A stretch of 64,000 nt of DNA from Telmatactis stephensoni (Eukaryota; Cnidaria; Anthozoa; Actiniaria; Isophelliidae), in NCBI GenBank assembly GCA_029948255.1, contig JALIZF010001701.1:310001-374000 (forward strand), written 5' to 3'. Below, piece by piece: positions 34,901 through 46,700 of this stretch. The notes under the pieces were generated by a model, which saw nothing but the letters and a program-made list of their open reading frames with translations, was not told where the DNA came from and made no database searches. The position numbers and the translations under genes were made by a program. How positions within the stretch are numbered: position 1 is the stretch's first letter; each line of letters begins with the position of its first letter.

Positions 34901-37342
34901 TTACAGCGAAAATCATTGCATCATGACCTCCAACGTCGGTAAGATTTTGATCCGTCCATCATTCTTGGGGGCAGAGCTTACACGAACTCGTTCAGTGATT
35001 CGTTGATTTTAAATAAGCTCTGCACCCAAACTGATTGACCGCTCAGAGTGACCCAAAATCAAAACAAAATTTGTAATTTGCTGGTCACGATGCAACGATT
35101 TTGGCTGTAAAGTGATGGGTTATTACAGTGATGGTTAATTTTTGCTACTTTTGTGGTTCTTTGACTTGGCTCAGACTTCAAAACCATGGCAGCCAGCCAG
35201 GTGTACATGTAGTGCTGCCACCAGATATAAAAATTTGATAATTAACCCTTTTGATGAGTTACTGTACTCAATCTTTATGTTAAAACATGAAGCATGATAG
35301 TGAGTGCTTGAAAAAATGATGTTCTAGCTGTATTTTTTTAAAAATTTACATGCAGAGTTGAAATGTATTCTTTTCTTGCTGAATTGTATTTGGTTCACAT
35401 TGTCTACACTGTGTACTCAGAGTTTCCCTTTTTCCTTGAACTGCACCAGGCAAACAGAGGTTTCAGTTATATGCAGTTACTGATTGGTTTACTGCTAAAT
35501 ACTTTACTTCTCATCGCTGGCTATATGGATTCCGTACTTTGTTTTTACAAACAGCCAGCTATTTTTTCAAATCCAGCTTCTGAACTTAAAGATTACAGAA
35601 ACCCCTGGGCAGAGACAATCGAGAATGTGTGTAAAATTTATTTCAAACACCAAAAATTCATGACAGCAGGGATTCTTGCTAGCTGTTGCTAGTGACAGCC
35701 ATTCACAGGCAGTGAAAATTGCCAATTGCCAGCAGAAAATTAAAAACCTGCATTGTCCCTACCCTTCAGCTTTGCCATACCACACTTAATTTGGTTTGCA
35801 ATGTGTTTTCTCTTCTCTGGATGTTCATAATTTTGCGATTTAAACAAAGTACATGCTACCATTGAAAGTTTTCAAAGGGATTTGCTTTGCAAAGAGGTAT
35901 AAAGAAAGTGTATTAATGAACAGCTGATAGCCTGAATACACACGATAGATGATGTATATAGTCAATTAAAAACTTTGTCGGGTCTAAAAACATAAAACAT
36001 AGAAGCTGAGACCAAAATGGTGCATGGGATGTGAATAATTATATTTTGATTTATTCATTTACACTGCAACTGATAAAAATTTGAAGCCAAATGGCCCGCC
36101 AATGCAGGTCCTGCATACGCTTTCAGCATTTTGCATTGAAGGCACAGAATGTAATTATTCACATCCCAAGCACCATTTCCGTCTCAGCTTCTATGTTCTA
36201 TGGTTTTAGACCTGACAACGTTTTTTCAATTGACTATATATATTCAATAATGCTAAGCAAGTTTAAATAGAGCAAGAAAATTTACATCATAAATTTACCT
36301 GGTTAAATTATAGAAAGGTTTTTATGTTTCTTTTAATGTTGTAGTTAAGACCAGGGTCCACAGACCTTCAATAACAGTTTTTAAAATGTTTGAGAAGCTG
36401 CCATGAAAACTAGCCTGTGTTATTTCAGCTGTGTAATGCAAACTAATTAATGTACTGAAGCTGAACTTGAGCTGCCTGTGAACTGCTTGGTAATTTGACT
36501 TAGTGCTCAATTGAGCATCTTGTTATCAGTGGTCTGTGTAAATATGATAATATCAATATTTAGCTTTGATACCTTTATCATTTCAACAGGAAATCTTTCA
36601 AAGAGCTCTAAACATTGAATATGCACAGAATAAAGAAGATGCAAGACCATCAAGACGTGGTGGGGGAGGAGGTGGAGGACCACGTGGACCACCAAGAGGA
36701 CCTCCACCACGTGGACCACCCCCAGGAAGAGGCCCCCCATTCAGAGATGGTCCTCCCCCAAGAGGTGGCCCTCCACCCCCACGCAGAGGTCCACCACCAC
36801 CAGATAGGGATGGTCCAGGCTATGAAGGCTATGACCGCTATGACAGACCACCTCCAGACCGCAGAATGCCACCACCTGATCGCAGTGGATATCCACCCCC
36901 AAGGGACTATGATCGTGGTGGCTATGATCGTGAAAGAGAAAGACCACCAAGCTATGGAAGTGAAAGGGGTTATGGTGACAAGTACCCACCCCCTGAGAGA
37001 AGTTACTCTGGAGGTGAGCGTGGTTATGGCCCTCCTAGCGATCGATATGAGGGAGCTGCTCGTGGTGGCTATGGAAGTGAAAGATCATACCCAGATCGTT
37101 ACAGCAGCGACAGATACCCACCTGGAGAGAGAGCTTATGGAGGAGCTGACCGAGGTGGCTATGAGCGAAGTGGTAGCTATGGTGCTGGAAGTGGGGATAG
37201 AAGCTACGGAGCATCTGACAGGAGCTATGGAGGTCCATATGGTGAACGCTCAAGCTATGGTCCTCCACCTGAGCGAAGTCCAGCAGGAGCAAGCAGACCA
37301 GGATTTTCATCACCAGGAAGCTACTCATCAGGAGGTCAGTAA
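28936..37342 (+). CDS. RRM / Gly-Arg-Tyr-rich RNA-binding protein
   Basis: Three exons: 28936-29038, 29194-29315 and 36590-37342. GT-AG sites are in phase (1, then 0), giving 978 nt or 325 residues. Residues about 7-88 form one RRM: RNP2 KLFVGGLP, RNP1 RNFGYVTF, last strand ALNIEYAQ built by exon 3. The C-terminal 230 residues are low complexity: GGGGGGG then PRGPP repeats, PPPDR units, and GYGSER/SYGA motifs like the RGG/YG tails of hnRNP, CIRBP and RBMX-type proteins. These bind mRNA or pre-mRNA in nucleus and cytoplasm and can phase-separate. The start MTGGGKRKLFVGG puts RNP2 at the N-terminus as in CIRBP-like proteins, but exact orthology is not resolvable by eye. Intron 2 is 7.3 kb and full of transposons. 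A possible donor near the 3' end (GGAG|GTCAGT) could give an alternative tail. Confidence 0.88.
29786..29905 (+). repeat. dispersed intronic repeat D2 (copies also at 30668 and 34428)
   Basis: GTGTCAGTGCCGTG, CTATAAAAACATT, AAATTCCTGC and TAACCGTG blocks occur here and at 30668-30780. They occur reversed at 34428-34550. All three copies lie in one intron. Confidence 0.7.
30988..31057. repeat. short MITE (GGTGTATAAGTCGAC hairpin)
   Basis: TTCCGGTGTATAAGTCGACC is mirrored by GACCCCGACTTATACACCGA around about 35 bp. Confidence 0.7.
31142..33269. mobile_element. 2.1-kb TTAA-flanked foldback
   Basis: Ends GGTGAATCTCTACAG and CTGTAGAGATCCACC each abut TTAA (31138-31141, 33270-33273). The arms are about 800 bp and nearly identical once a 415-bp insertion and an extra segment of about 85 bp in the left arm are removed. 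The centre is near 32451-32465. No transposase frame is visible. In the RRM pre-mRNA this would fold into a very long hairpin. Confidence 0.85.
31278..31692. mobile_element. MITE nested in the left arm of the foldback
   Basis: TIRs AGGGGGACATGGGGGT and ACCCCCATGTCCCCCT, flanked by a CACATAT duplication (31271-31277, 31693-31699). The right arm of the palindrome keeps the empty site, so this insertion is younger. Inside are repeated AAATCCGCAAATCCGCA motifs. A 7-8-bp target duplication suggests a hAT-type mobiliser. Confidence 0.8.
35955..36240. mobile_element. foldback MITE in RRM intron 2
   Basis: TATATAGTCAATT, CATAGAAGCTGAGAC and GGGATGTGAATAATTA are mirrored on the right side. About 285 bp. 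Confidence 0.75.
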
Positions 37343-37760
37343 CTATATCATGTAGGTTTGTTATTATCACTGAGAAAGGAAGCTGGGTGTGGGTCTGGTT
37401 GTAGCAAGGGTGGCATCCACTGGCCTCTCACCGCTGTGGCCTGGTGTACAAGCCCCTGCTCAGATGCTTGATCATATGTGAGTTGAGTTTGTTTGATGTG
37501 GTGTTCTCTCCCTTGCCATGAGGGTTTTTCTCTGGGTACTCCAGTTTTCCTCCCTCAGCAAAAATTAACCTGTGAGTCAAGTGATGTTTGTAAAAAATAT
37601 TAAAGTAGAGGTAGTTAGTGTGAGAATCAGTGTCCCCTAATTAGTGTGCAAGCCCTAGAACACATGGGCACATTACTTTTTATTTTATTTTGTTTGAAAG
37701 CGGGTTAGCATTATTCCAGGGTTAACACTAATTCTTTTAGATCTGTTACCCTACTTTTAA

Positions 37761-37899
37761 GGCCATTCTCCACTCATCGCAGAAATTACTCGCAGCGAAC
37801 CAGCGAGTACTCGTTCAGAATAAAATCTGTTGTTCAAAATTTTGCAGCGAGTAAAAATGGTCACTGCGAGTGCTTTCTGCGATGAGTGGAGAATGTGCT
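37761..37899. mobile_element. 139-bp TTAA-flanked foldback
   Basis: GGCCATTCTCCACTCATCGC and its near complement are next to TTAA on both sides (37757-37760, 37900-37903). Inner GCAGCGA/CTCGC motifs repeat. Confidence 0.75.
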
Positions 37900-37903
37900 T
37901 TAA

Positions 37904-40069
37904 ACAATTGGGCCCTGGGTGTGATTCTTACATGTGTAGGGCATGTTTAGACTTGAGAATTTAACTCTGGTGCAATTCAAGTTCAAAACATTTAAAAAGT
38001 GCTAAATAGTTAGCAGTCAAAGGTTGAAATTGAACAAAGGCCAGGATAATACTCAAGTCTACATGTTAGCACAATCTTAGATGAAGTAACTAATGTGACT
38101 TGAAATTGTCAGTTCATTTAAATTAATTTTTTTTTATTTATTTATTTTTATATTATTCATTGTCTCCCTTGCTTTGAGAGTTTTTCTCCACATTCTTTGA
38201 TTCAGACAGGGTTATCAGTCCTGGAAAGACATGGAATTTCCAGGACTATAAGGGTGTTGGAATTTCGAAAAATTGTCTAAGTCGTGAAAAAAAGTCACAG
38301 AAATATCTTGGAATTTTGTTTCTTAGTTTCTGTATAGGAACCCAGGTTTCACACTGAGGAATTTGCTCGAGACAAATACATTAGTTTTGTGATTCGTGTT
38401 CTAAATCGTTGGATTTGTTGGACTGCAATCAAATTTTCTCAAATATAGCCGCAATCAACATCACCTTAATCGAAAGCCATTTTGTCAACTTCCTATTTAT
38501 GTGAATACTTCTATAAACTTCTGTGTTATGATTTTGCTTGAGATTTTTTCTTAAACTTACAAAAGACTTTACTCGATTTTATGTGAGCTGAAGTCTCCCT
38601 TGGAATTCGAAAATTCTGTAGAATTTACAGAATGACTGATCTAATCAAGTTCGAACTGCGGTTTTGCGTGACTAAGACTCCCCCAGAAAAAATGTAGTTC
38701 GTTGCCATGGTAACTTTAAAAGGCTCCTAGAATCCTTACTAGGTTGCCATAGAAACATGGTATATTTCTCAAGGGTGTGTCTCGTTATTATATCTATATC
38801 CAAGTCTAACTGTTGTTGCAATTTTGTTTCGAAGGGCGAAACTGGTGAGCCGTTTCCGGACCGAAGTCGCTGTTCCTGCCTGAGAATCCACCTTCGACTT
38901 GAGCAAAAACTCTTATTTTCTACTGCGTTGAAGCGAAAAATCTCTTCATATGCCGATGGACCAACTCTCTAGCTGCAAAAGATTTACGTAAAGCGATCTA
39001 ACGATAATTTATGCGTGTACACCTTGATTAACGATATTAGAAGAGGAGCTGCTTCACAGCGGTGAAGTTTAAGTAGATTACATTTTAGTATTTACATCTC
39101 GAACACTATACTTCTACCGGCCTGGCCGTCTATCGATTGTATATTCTATATAGTAAAGTTTCGTTTATTCGAACGTGTTTTCTGGGACCACAAGGTCAGT
39201 TCGTTTGAGGGGCTTTGATTTTATTCTTTTAGTTTGATAGGCAATTTTAAGTTTGTTGCATTGTTGTGGAAATAAAGTACCGATTGTCAATCCGTGTTCT
39301 ATTCCGTATTCACTTAAAGCGATTAATCGCATATAAACATTTAAATTCAACACCGCCGTAGTTCAAAGGGGTCGAAGAACTTGGAAGCCCCTATGTAATA
39401 CATGTAAAACCGTAATATGGTGTATATCATTAAAATATACTTATTCGAGAATAGCGTGACCATGAAAACACGTCTGACACCTTCATTATTTCTTCATAAG
39501 TTCTTAAACGTGGTTTCCATGTGACCGTAAATCATCTCAGATGATGACCTGCGATCATTGCCGGATGTCAGGCCGTGAGGGGAATGGGCACGAGTTTCTA
39601 AGTTTGTGACAATCAACACGAGACCCACATAGCCAGATAGAGCATATTGAGCTTTACAAAATCCCGAAGTTTGGCGTTAATCGGGTCAATATTGAACGAC
39701 TTACAGTCATTTTAAAATGCTACATTTATGGTTACTGGACAGTCCGGACAACGAACATCTCTGTATAAACTTCGGGATTATCTAAATCTCGATATGCTCT
39801 ACGATGTGAGTCCCTTGTTGACTGTCACAAATTTAAGGACTCATACCCATTCCCCTCGCGGCTTGAAATTCGGCAATATGGAAACTCTATCCTGCGATCA
39901 CTGAAGTCTTACTGTTACATTCATTTGAAAGATTGATTGTCCATTCTGTGTCTCATTTGATGTTGGTGTTCTAATTCTGATATACGTAACAAACTTGGTT
40001 CTTACGCATCATGACAATTTATACCGCACTGGTACGAGTGATCGACCCAAACTAAGAGCGAAAAGTATC
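37904..40069. other. non-coding interval
   Basis: No gene is supported. The region holds one imperfect foldback (39551-39900) and AT-rich DNA. Confidence 0.5.
39551..39900. repeat. imperfect 350-bp foldback
   Basis: TGCGATCATTGCCGG, GGGAATGGG, TTTGTGACAATCAAC and AATCCCGAAGTT are mirrored in order on the right side. Confidence 0.65.
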
Positions 40070-41530
40070 TCGGATTGTTTATACACACACCATTGTATGC
40101 TCTTCTGGGTATTCCAACTGCGTTTGCATATACGGTTGCGCAAATCAATGCGACACGGTTTGATATAACTCAAAATTTGAGGTTTATCCGTACCCACTTC
40201 GTATGCAATTGTGCGTATTCTAACTGCGTTCGTCGATGTGGATGCGCCAATAAATTACTCAAAATATGAGGTTCAGTCGTGTGCGATTCTGCGTTTTCTA
40301 ACTACGTTTGCAGATGTGGATGCGCAAATGAGTTACTCAAAATATGAGGTTAATTCGTGTGCGATTCTGCGTTTTCTAACTACGTTCGTAGATGTGGTTG
40401 CGCAAATAAGTTACTCAAAATATGAGGTTTATTCGTGTGCGATTCTGCGTTTTCTAACTACGTTCGTAGATGTGGTTGCGCAAATGAGTTACTCAAAATA
40501 TGAGGTTTAGTCGTGTGCGATTCTGCGTTTTCTAACTACGTTCGTAGATGTGGTTGCGCAAATGAGTTACTCAAAATATGAGGTTTATTCGTGTGTGATT
40601 CTGCGTTTTCTAATTACGTTCGTAGATGTGGTTGCGCAAATGAGTTACTCAAAATATGAGGTTTAGTCGTGTGCGATTCTGCGTTTTCTAACTACGTTCG
40701 TAGATGTGGTTGCGCAAATGAGTTACTCAAAATATGAGGTTTATTCGTGTGTGATTCTGCGTTTTCTAACTACGTTCGTAGATGTGGTTGCGCAAATGAG
40801 TTACTCAAAATATGAGGTTTATTCGTGTGCGATTCTGCGTTTTCTTACTACGTTTGCAGATGTGGTTGCGCAAATGAGTTACTCAAAATATGAGGTTTAT
40901 TCGTGTGCGATTCTGCGTTTTCTTACTACGTTTGCAGATGTGGTTGCGCAAATGAGTTACTCAAAATATGAGGTTTAGTCGTGTGCGATTCTGCGTTTTC
41001 TAACTACGTTCGTAGATGTGGTTGCGCAAATGAGTTACTTAAAATATGAAGTTTATTCGTGTGCGATTCTGCGTTTTCTTACTACGTTTGCAGATGTGGT
41101 TGCGCAAATGAGTTACTCAAAATATGAGGTTTAGTCGTGTGCGATTATGCGTTTTCTAACTACGTTTGCAGATGTGGTTGCGCAAATGAGTTACTCAAAA
41201 TATGAGGTTTAGTCGTGTGCGATTCTGCGTTTTCTTATACGTTTGCAGATGTGGATGCGCAAATGAGTTACTCAAAATATGAGGTTTATTCGTGTGCGAT
41301 TCTGCGTTTTCTTACTACGTTCGTAGATGTGGTTGCGCAAATAAGTTACTCAAAATATGAGGTTTATTCGTGTGCGATTCTGCGTTTTCTAACTAGGTTC
41401 GCAGATGTGGTTGCGCATTTGAGTGCGAGAATCGATTGTTTATGCATACTCGATTCGTATGCTTTTCTGCGTATTCTAATTACGTTCGCGGATGCGCAAA
41501 TAAGTGACATTAATCGAGTAGAATTGGTGT
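40070..41530. repeat. 78-bp minisatellite array
   Basis: About 15 clear units (40211-41410) with degenerate units at both edges. The unit is CGTGTGCGATTCTGCGTTTT, CTAACTACGTTCGTAGATGTGG, TTGCGCAAATGAGTTACTC, AAAATATGAGGTTTA. The length is 26 codons, so a frame (CAILRFLTTF) stays open until TAG variants. I see no gene signal. Similar degenerate units return at about 42465-42530, so the TTAA element at 41639-42346 split the array. Confidence 0.9.
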
Positions 41531-41638
41531 GAGGTAACTTAAATATGAGATCCTTATTCGAAGGTAAAGTGGAACAGTTTCTTGGTATGTTTAATTCTAA
41601 GGAGAACTGACTTCTATCATGTCGAGTCGTTCTGTTAA

Positions 41639-42346
41639 GCCTGGTTCGCACTAGCGACATAAACACACAGAAGCAACATACACAGACTTAGTAGAGTGAT
41701 GGCACTTAATCCGTGAAATAGAATCTAATAGTCAATGTCTAAAAGTCGAATCAAAACGAAAGAAAACAATAGAAATAGTGTTTTCTAATGTCTGTTAGAC
41801 TAATATCTATTTCACGGATTAAGTGCCATCACTCTAATGTACTGCTCATTAGCAGTGCTTGTCTTTTCACTAGTGACATAAGCATAACCACAAGCAACAT
41901 ACACAGACTCAGTAATGCACTGCTCATTAGCAGTGCTTGTCTTTTCACTAGTGACATAAGCATAAGCAACATACACAGACTCAGTAATGTACTGCTCATT
42001 AGCAGTGCTTGTCTTTTCACTAGTGACATAAGCATTAAGCACAAGCAACATACGCAGACTCAGTAATTACTGCTCATTAGCATTGCTTGTCTTTTCACTA
42101 GTGACATAAGCATAACCACAAGCAACATACACAGACTCAGTAATGTACTGCTCATTAGCAGTGCTTGTCTTTACACTAGTGACATAAGCATAAGCACAAG
42201 CAACATACACAGACTCAGTAATGCTAGACTCTGTTTATCAATGCTTATCAGTGCTTTCGTTTTTAACGTTTACGTGGTGAATTCGCTACACTGAGTCTAC
42301 GTATATTGCTTGCGCTTATGCTTCTATCGCTAGTGTGAACCAGACT
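41639..42346. mobile_element. TTAA-flanked element carrying its own tandem repeats
   Basis: Ends GCCTGGTTCGCACTAGCGA and TCGCTAGTGTGAACCAGAC, each next to TTAA. Inside are five tandem units of 72-78 bp (41837-42225: CTGCTCATTAGCAGTGCTTG, TCTTTTCACTAGTGACATAA, CAACATACACAGACTCAG) and a nested foldback at 41692-41836. Confidence 0.75.
41692..41836. mobile_element. foldback nested in the TTAA element
   Basis: TAGAGTGATGGCACTTAATC and its complement, followed inward by CGTGAAATAGA, enclose a centre of about 65 bp. Confidence 0.75.
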
Positions 42347-42602
42347 TTAACTGCTGATCGAAATGTAAGTAAAGACCGGTCGTTTCCACCTGTCTCGTTT
42401 GCTGTTAGTGTTCTAATTGTTGCGCTGCGTATCAAGATGCAATGGCGAGAGCTATAAACCGATACGATCGCTATTCTGCGTAATCCAACTGCGTTTGCGG
42501 ATCCGTTTGCGCAATCAAGTGTAATATTGGAATGATACTGCGGTTACGTGGTCGTGCGTGCTCAATATGCAAATGAAACGCAGCTCATTTAAGAAGAACC
42601 GT

Positions 42603-42714
42603 TTCTCACTTCTGTTCGTGCATATGACATACAATCTAAAGAGTACTGCATACGGATATTCTCACTTCTGTTCGTGCATATGACATACAATCTAAAGAGT
42701 ACTGCATACGGATA
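42603..42714 (+). repeat. 56-bp perfect tandem duplication
   Basis: TTCTCACTTCTGTTCGTGCA through ACTGCATACGGATA occurs twice in a row without visible mismatch. Confidence 0.9.
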
Positions 42715-42962
42715 GGGCCGTCAGGATCCGTTTTTTTCTTTTTTTGGAGGATGGAGACGGGGGAGTGCTCGCAAATTTGGTAAAACTGGTTTTGGGACAA
42801 AACTGATGAATTTTCCGATGACAATAAAACACCCTTCAAAATACACTTTTTCCTATGTAGCATTGGTAAATAAGGTTTTTCCGGTTTTGGGGGCATTTCC
42901 CGTCTCCGCTCTGAGCGATGACTGTTTTGATCAATGATCCCTAGTGCTGGGGATACGTAGCC

Positions 42963-43288
42963 CTGACTAGGGTTGTGCAGGCAATGACCTTCACCTCCCG
43001 TGAGGTACAATAGGGAGCTTAAGCAAGAGACGTTTTCGTCAATACGGACGTAACACGTACGTTTTCGTTCATCTGACTAGGGTTGTGCAGGCAATGACCA
43101 TCACCTCCTGTGAGGTACAATAGGGAGCTTAATCAAGAGACGTTTTTGTCAATACGGATGTAACACGTACGTTTTCGTTCACCTGACTAGGGTTGTGCAG
43201 GCAATAATCTTCTCCTGTGAGGTACAATAGGGAGCTTAAGCAAGAGACGTTTTTGTCAATACGGACGTAACGTACGTTTTCGTTCATC
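42963..43288 (+). repeat. 110-bp unit repeated three times
   Basis: Units start CTGACTAGGGTTGTGCAGGC at 42963, 43073 and 43183. A fourth, inverted and diverged copy lies at about 43385-43475, making the cluster a partial foldback around 43340. Confidence 0.85.
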
Positions 43289-43475
43289 CGTTCGCCGTCA
43301 TAGATGAGGTTGCTGTTCTGTTGCTGTTTTGGTAGAAGGTGAAAAAGCCTTAACTGACCTGCTGCTTAACGAAAACGGACACATCATCTATGATGGCGAA
43401 TGGATGAAGAAGAACGTACACTGTGGTGACGTAGGTGGTGACAAAAACGTCTCTTTCTTAAACTCCCTAATATCC

Positions 43476-44508
43476 ATTCTGCGACAACATGTATTTTGGC
43501 TGGTCGTTTATGAGAGGTTCGACTCGATTACCGCTTGTGTTTATCATTTGACTTTTTGGCAGACATCTTGATCAGGAAGTTAAGAATCTTTAAAACTTTA
43601 CCATGTGTTTAGGAAAACATTTGGTGATTTCAATGTATGAGAACCTAATGTTGAAGGGTTATTTCTGTAATACTTATTACACGTTTTTACTGGATTTACA
43701 CGACCATCGAAAGGTCATGAAAAAGTTTTAAAACAAAATTCTATATCCAGGCCCGGAAAAGTCATAAATATAGGGAGGGAAAAAATACTAAAGGACATGG
43801 AAACGCCATGGAATTTTAGATTTCGTTAAAAACGTTTTCAGCTTAAAGTTAGAAATGAGGACATCTTGACATTTTAAGTTGAGCAGGAAAATCTCTTGGT
43901 TGTTGTCTGTAAATTCTGAGATTCTTTTTCGTGACCAAAAGTCACGAAAAAGACATGGAAATATCATGGAATTTTGTTTCCTAGTTTCTTTGTGAACCCA
44001 GTTTTTATCCTGAGCACAATGTGTCGCATTTTGTGGCGAATTGGCGGACGAAAAAAGTTGAATATTACTATTCGGCTGGCTAAATCCGAAAAATTAAATA
44101 TTTCTTACGAAGTTTTTTAGCCAAGTTTCACTACATAAAAATTGGAGATGTTGTACCTCCTTAAGCCATACTTGTCATTACTGATCACACACCTTTCTGA
44201 TCTTGAACGGCGTAACAGAAAAACGCCAAAGATGCTGTTTTCACAATATTTTCATGTTGAACTGGGCATCATATAAGCATCAAAACTGCAAAGGTTACGT
44301 TTGTGTTAACTTTTAGTGTAAACTAAAATTATTATTTACACTTAAGTTTCTGACTATAAATAATAGTATAAGCGATAGTCGACGTTTCGATCTCGCTGAC
44401 ATCATTTTCAAGACTTAAGCTAAGGTCCTTCCACTTGGGCCAATTTTACTGATAAATTTTCTTTGACGCATTATTTTTGCTCGTACCAGAAAGCCATATG
44501 ATTTCCTA
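43476..44508. other. non-coding interval
   Basis: Nothing recognisable apart from AT-rich DNA and a stretch resembling low-level repeats around TCATGGAATTTT. Confidence 0.45.
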
Positions 44509-44841
44509 TTAATAATATACACGAAAAAAATGCTAGAAACAAATGAGTTTCTTCTCTGCAAAAGAGCGCGCGCTTGATGATGTGTGATGGCTTCAGTAGC
44601 GCGCGCACATTTCATTCAAAAACACAAAATCTTCAACTTTTTCGCATTTTTCCCATCATAATCATTCTTTTTGATCAAAATATACATAGTTTTGATCCTA
44701 GGTTATGTAATCAATCGCAGAACTAAGAAACTTTGATTTTGGCGCTGTTTTTGAATACTCAAATTTGCACGAAATTTCCTTTTTTTCTGCACTAAATTTC
44801 TCTTTTTCTGCATCGAGAAATTTTTTCACGTATATTATTAG
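44509..44841. mobile_element. MITE family M1, copy 3
   Basis: Terminal repeats TAATAATATACACG and CGTATATTATTA, with an inner GCGCGCGC palindrome pair (44568-44606) and the AAATTTCCTTTTTTTCTGCA block shared with 2157-2582. Confidence 0.75.
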
Positions 44842-46532
44842 CCATGACGTTTTTTCGTGTAGACGGAGAAAAACCATTTTTCATAGAAACTTTGTTCGTG
44901 TGGAAAAGAGTCTTTACGAAAAGATGTTTTGTTTGCTGATCAAAATGTCACCTCTCCCAAAGTACAGTATGTAATATCTCAATGACGCATTCACAAAACT
45001 TTAGTGACATTAGATATTTTGTTCTATGGCCCTTGAAGGGCTTGTATACAAAACATTGAGCTTATCTAACTATAGGTGTCCTTATTATGAGCGACCACAG
45101 ACCTTTTTCACGCCATGTTAACTTGAACACGACTGTTGCGTAAGATGCATCTAACGACCAACCTTCCATGTGGCTTCCAAGCGCGTGACTAGTACCTGAC
45201 CGATGTTAAATTTACTTCTTTTGTCACACTCATGGCTACCCGTTCGCTTACCTTTTTTATGATAGAACAATACACTCGTGTATGGATGAATACAGGATTA
45301 AGCCTGAGTTAAACGGCTTACTTGATTTCACGCGAGCCGTACTGAACAAAAGATAATTCGATGACATTTTCATTTGAGGCATTAAGCTAGGTTTCCTCAT
45401 GATCGTTACGATCGCAGAAAATTTGTTCAGTTCAGCGATCATATGGAAACGCTTCGAGAAAGAACTCTGGAATCTATCTCTGTTATTGCGATCTCTAGCT
45501 AGTGTGGTTTCCCTATGATTGCCGCGATAGTTCAACAAAGTTGTAGCGATCATGTGGAAACGCAACGCCTCGTTTTCGTAATGTTTTACGGCGCACGATG
45601 TGCGGACGGTAGATTTTTGAGCGTCTGTTAAAGCTCAAAGTTTCGGTAACTTGTAACGATTCGGCGCCGACTAGCCACCGAACTCGCTTAGTTATTTACA
45701 AAACCGTGGAACCACAGCCCACAATGATAAAGCGAAATGCTCTCTAGTATCATGAGTTATAATAATTATCTTCACCCTCCCTTGCTGGGTCAGGCTGACT
45801 TTTACTGGAAATTTCCAACTGGAGAATTGAGCTGACACGATAACTTGAAAGTAAGGATTTTGGAGTACATCTAGTTGAGAAATTTGTAACAAAATTACGA
45901 GAATATGTGTTAAAAATTTACCACAGGGATCCTGAAAGTTAGGAGTGGAGGGGAGGGTGAGAAAAATTGTAAAATTTACCATTCGAGTTTATTGTGTGAA
46001 ATTAGACAGCATTTCACTTTATTACTGTGGTCCGCCTGTGGTGCAATCTCGTTTACTTGTCTTTGTGTGAATCCGAAAGTTGGCACAACGTAACATCTTC
46101 GTTTGCGAATTAAGTCCACCAAATGTGTGTAGACTCCAACAAAAATGGATTGTGTTAATGCAGGTACCCAATTGTCAGTTATATCCGAAGAAAATAAAAA
46201 TGTCAACTGCTGTTTATTAAAATTGTCGGCTTTGAAAACGATGACAATCTTCAATAAAATTCCCACTGTTTACCCCACCAGACAAAAGGCTCGACCGAGA
46301 ATTGGGCAATAAGCTACGGTGCAGCCAACAAAGTGCTCAGACATTAATGGTGAAAATTCCGCTTCTGTCTAAAAATTCAGTTGGATTTTTGGTAACCTAT
46401 CAACTAATTCCAGTCGAGACTTTTATTGACTGGCGGGGCGCGTCATTATACAAGCGGTGGTAACAATTGACTACTTTGATTTCACAATTTTGGGTTATTT
46501 GTTAACTAATGTTTAGGCCATATGTCCGTTAT
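44842..46532. other. non-coding interval
   Basis: No gene supported. A short inverted pair (GATCGTTACGATCGC ... GCGATCATATGGAAACG) lies near 45400-45560. Confidence 0.45.
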
Positions 46533-46700
46533 AATGCATACCAACGTGGGTAGTCTGACTTCTAGATGTTTCATCTTGGCCAAGAGACTCATCAGAGACC
46601 TTTCGCGATGGTCGACGAGTTGGCGAACCCAAAGATCTCTGATGAGTCTCTTGGCAGAGACGAAACGTCTAGATGTCAGACCAGCCACGTTGTATGCATT
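46533..46700. mobile_element. foldback MITE
   Basis: AATGCATACCAACGTGGGTA, TCTAGATGTTTC and AAGAGACTCATCAGAGA are mirrored by the right half. Confidence 0.8.

Larger units (their letters stand above)
29316..36589 (+). other. 7.3-kb intron 2 of the RRM gene
   Basis: It begins GAAAG|GTAAGG and ends TTTCAACAG|GAAATC. No coding exon was identified inside. It holds three copies of a CGTGTCAGTGCCGTG-type repeat, foldbacks and the 2.1-kb palindrome. The stretch 33274-35950 contains nothing else recognisable. Confidence 0.75.

Noticed and set aside
36615..37355. Alternative 246-residue frame over the RRM-gene last exon
   Set aside because: Shadow frame of Gly/Pro/Arg-rich coding sequence; it does not continue the RRM across the splice junction.
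40211..41532. In-frame 26-residue repeats suggesting a repetitive protein, or a CRISPR-like array
   Set aside because: TAG stops recur in many units, no splice or start signal is seen, and units are contiguous with no unique spacers, so it is a minisatellite.
43329..43571. 80-residue plus-strand frame beginning MVEGEKALTDLL
   Set aside because: It overlaps the inverted copy of the 110-bp repeat and has no family motif.
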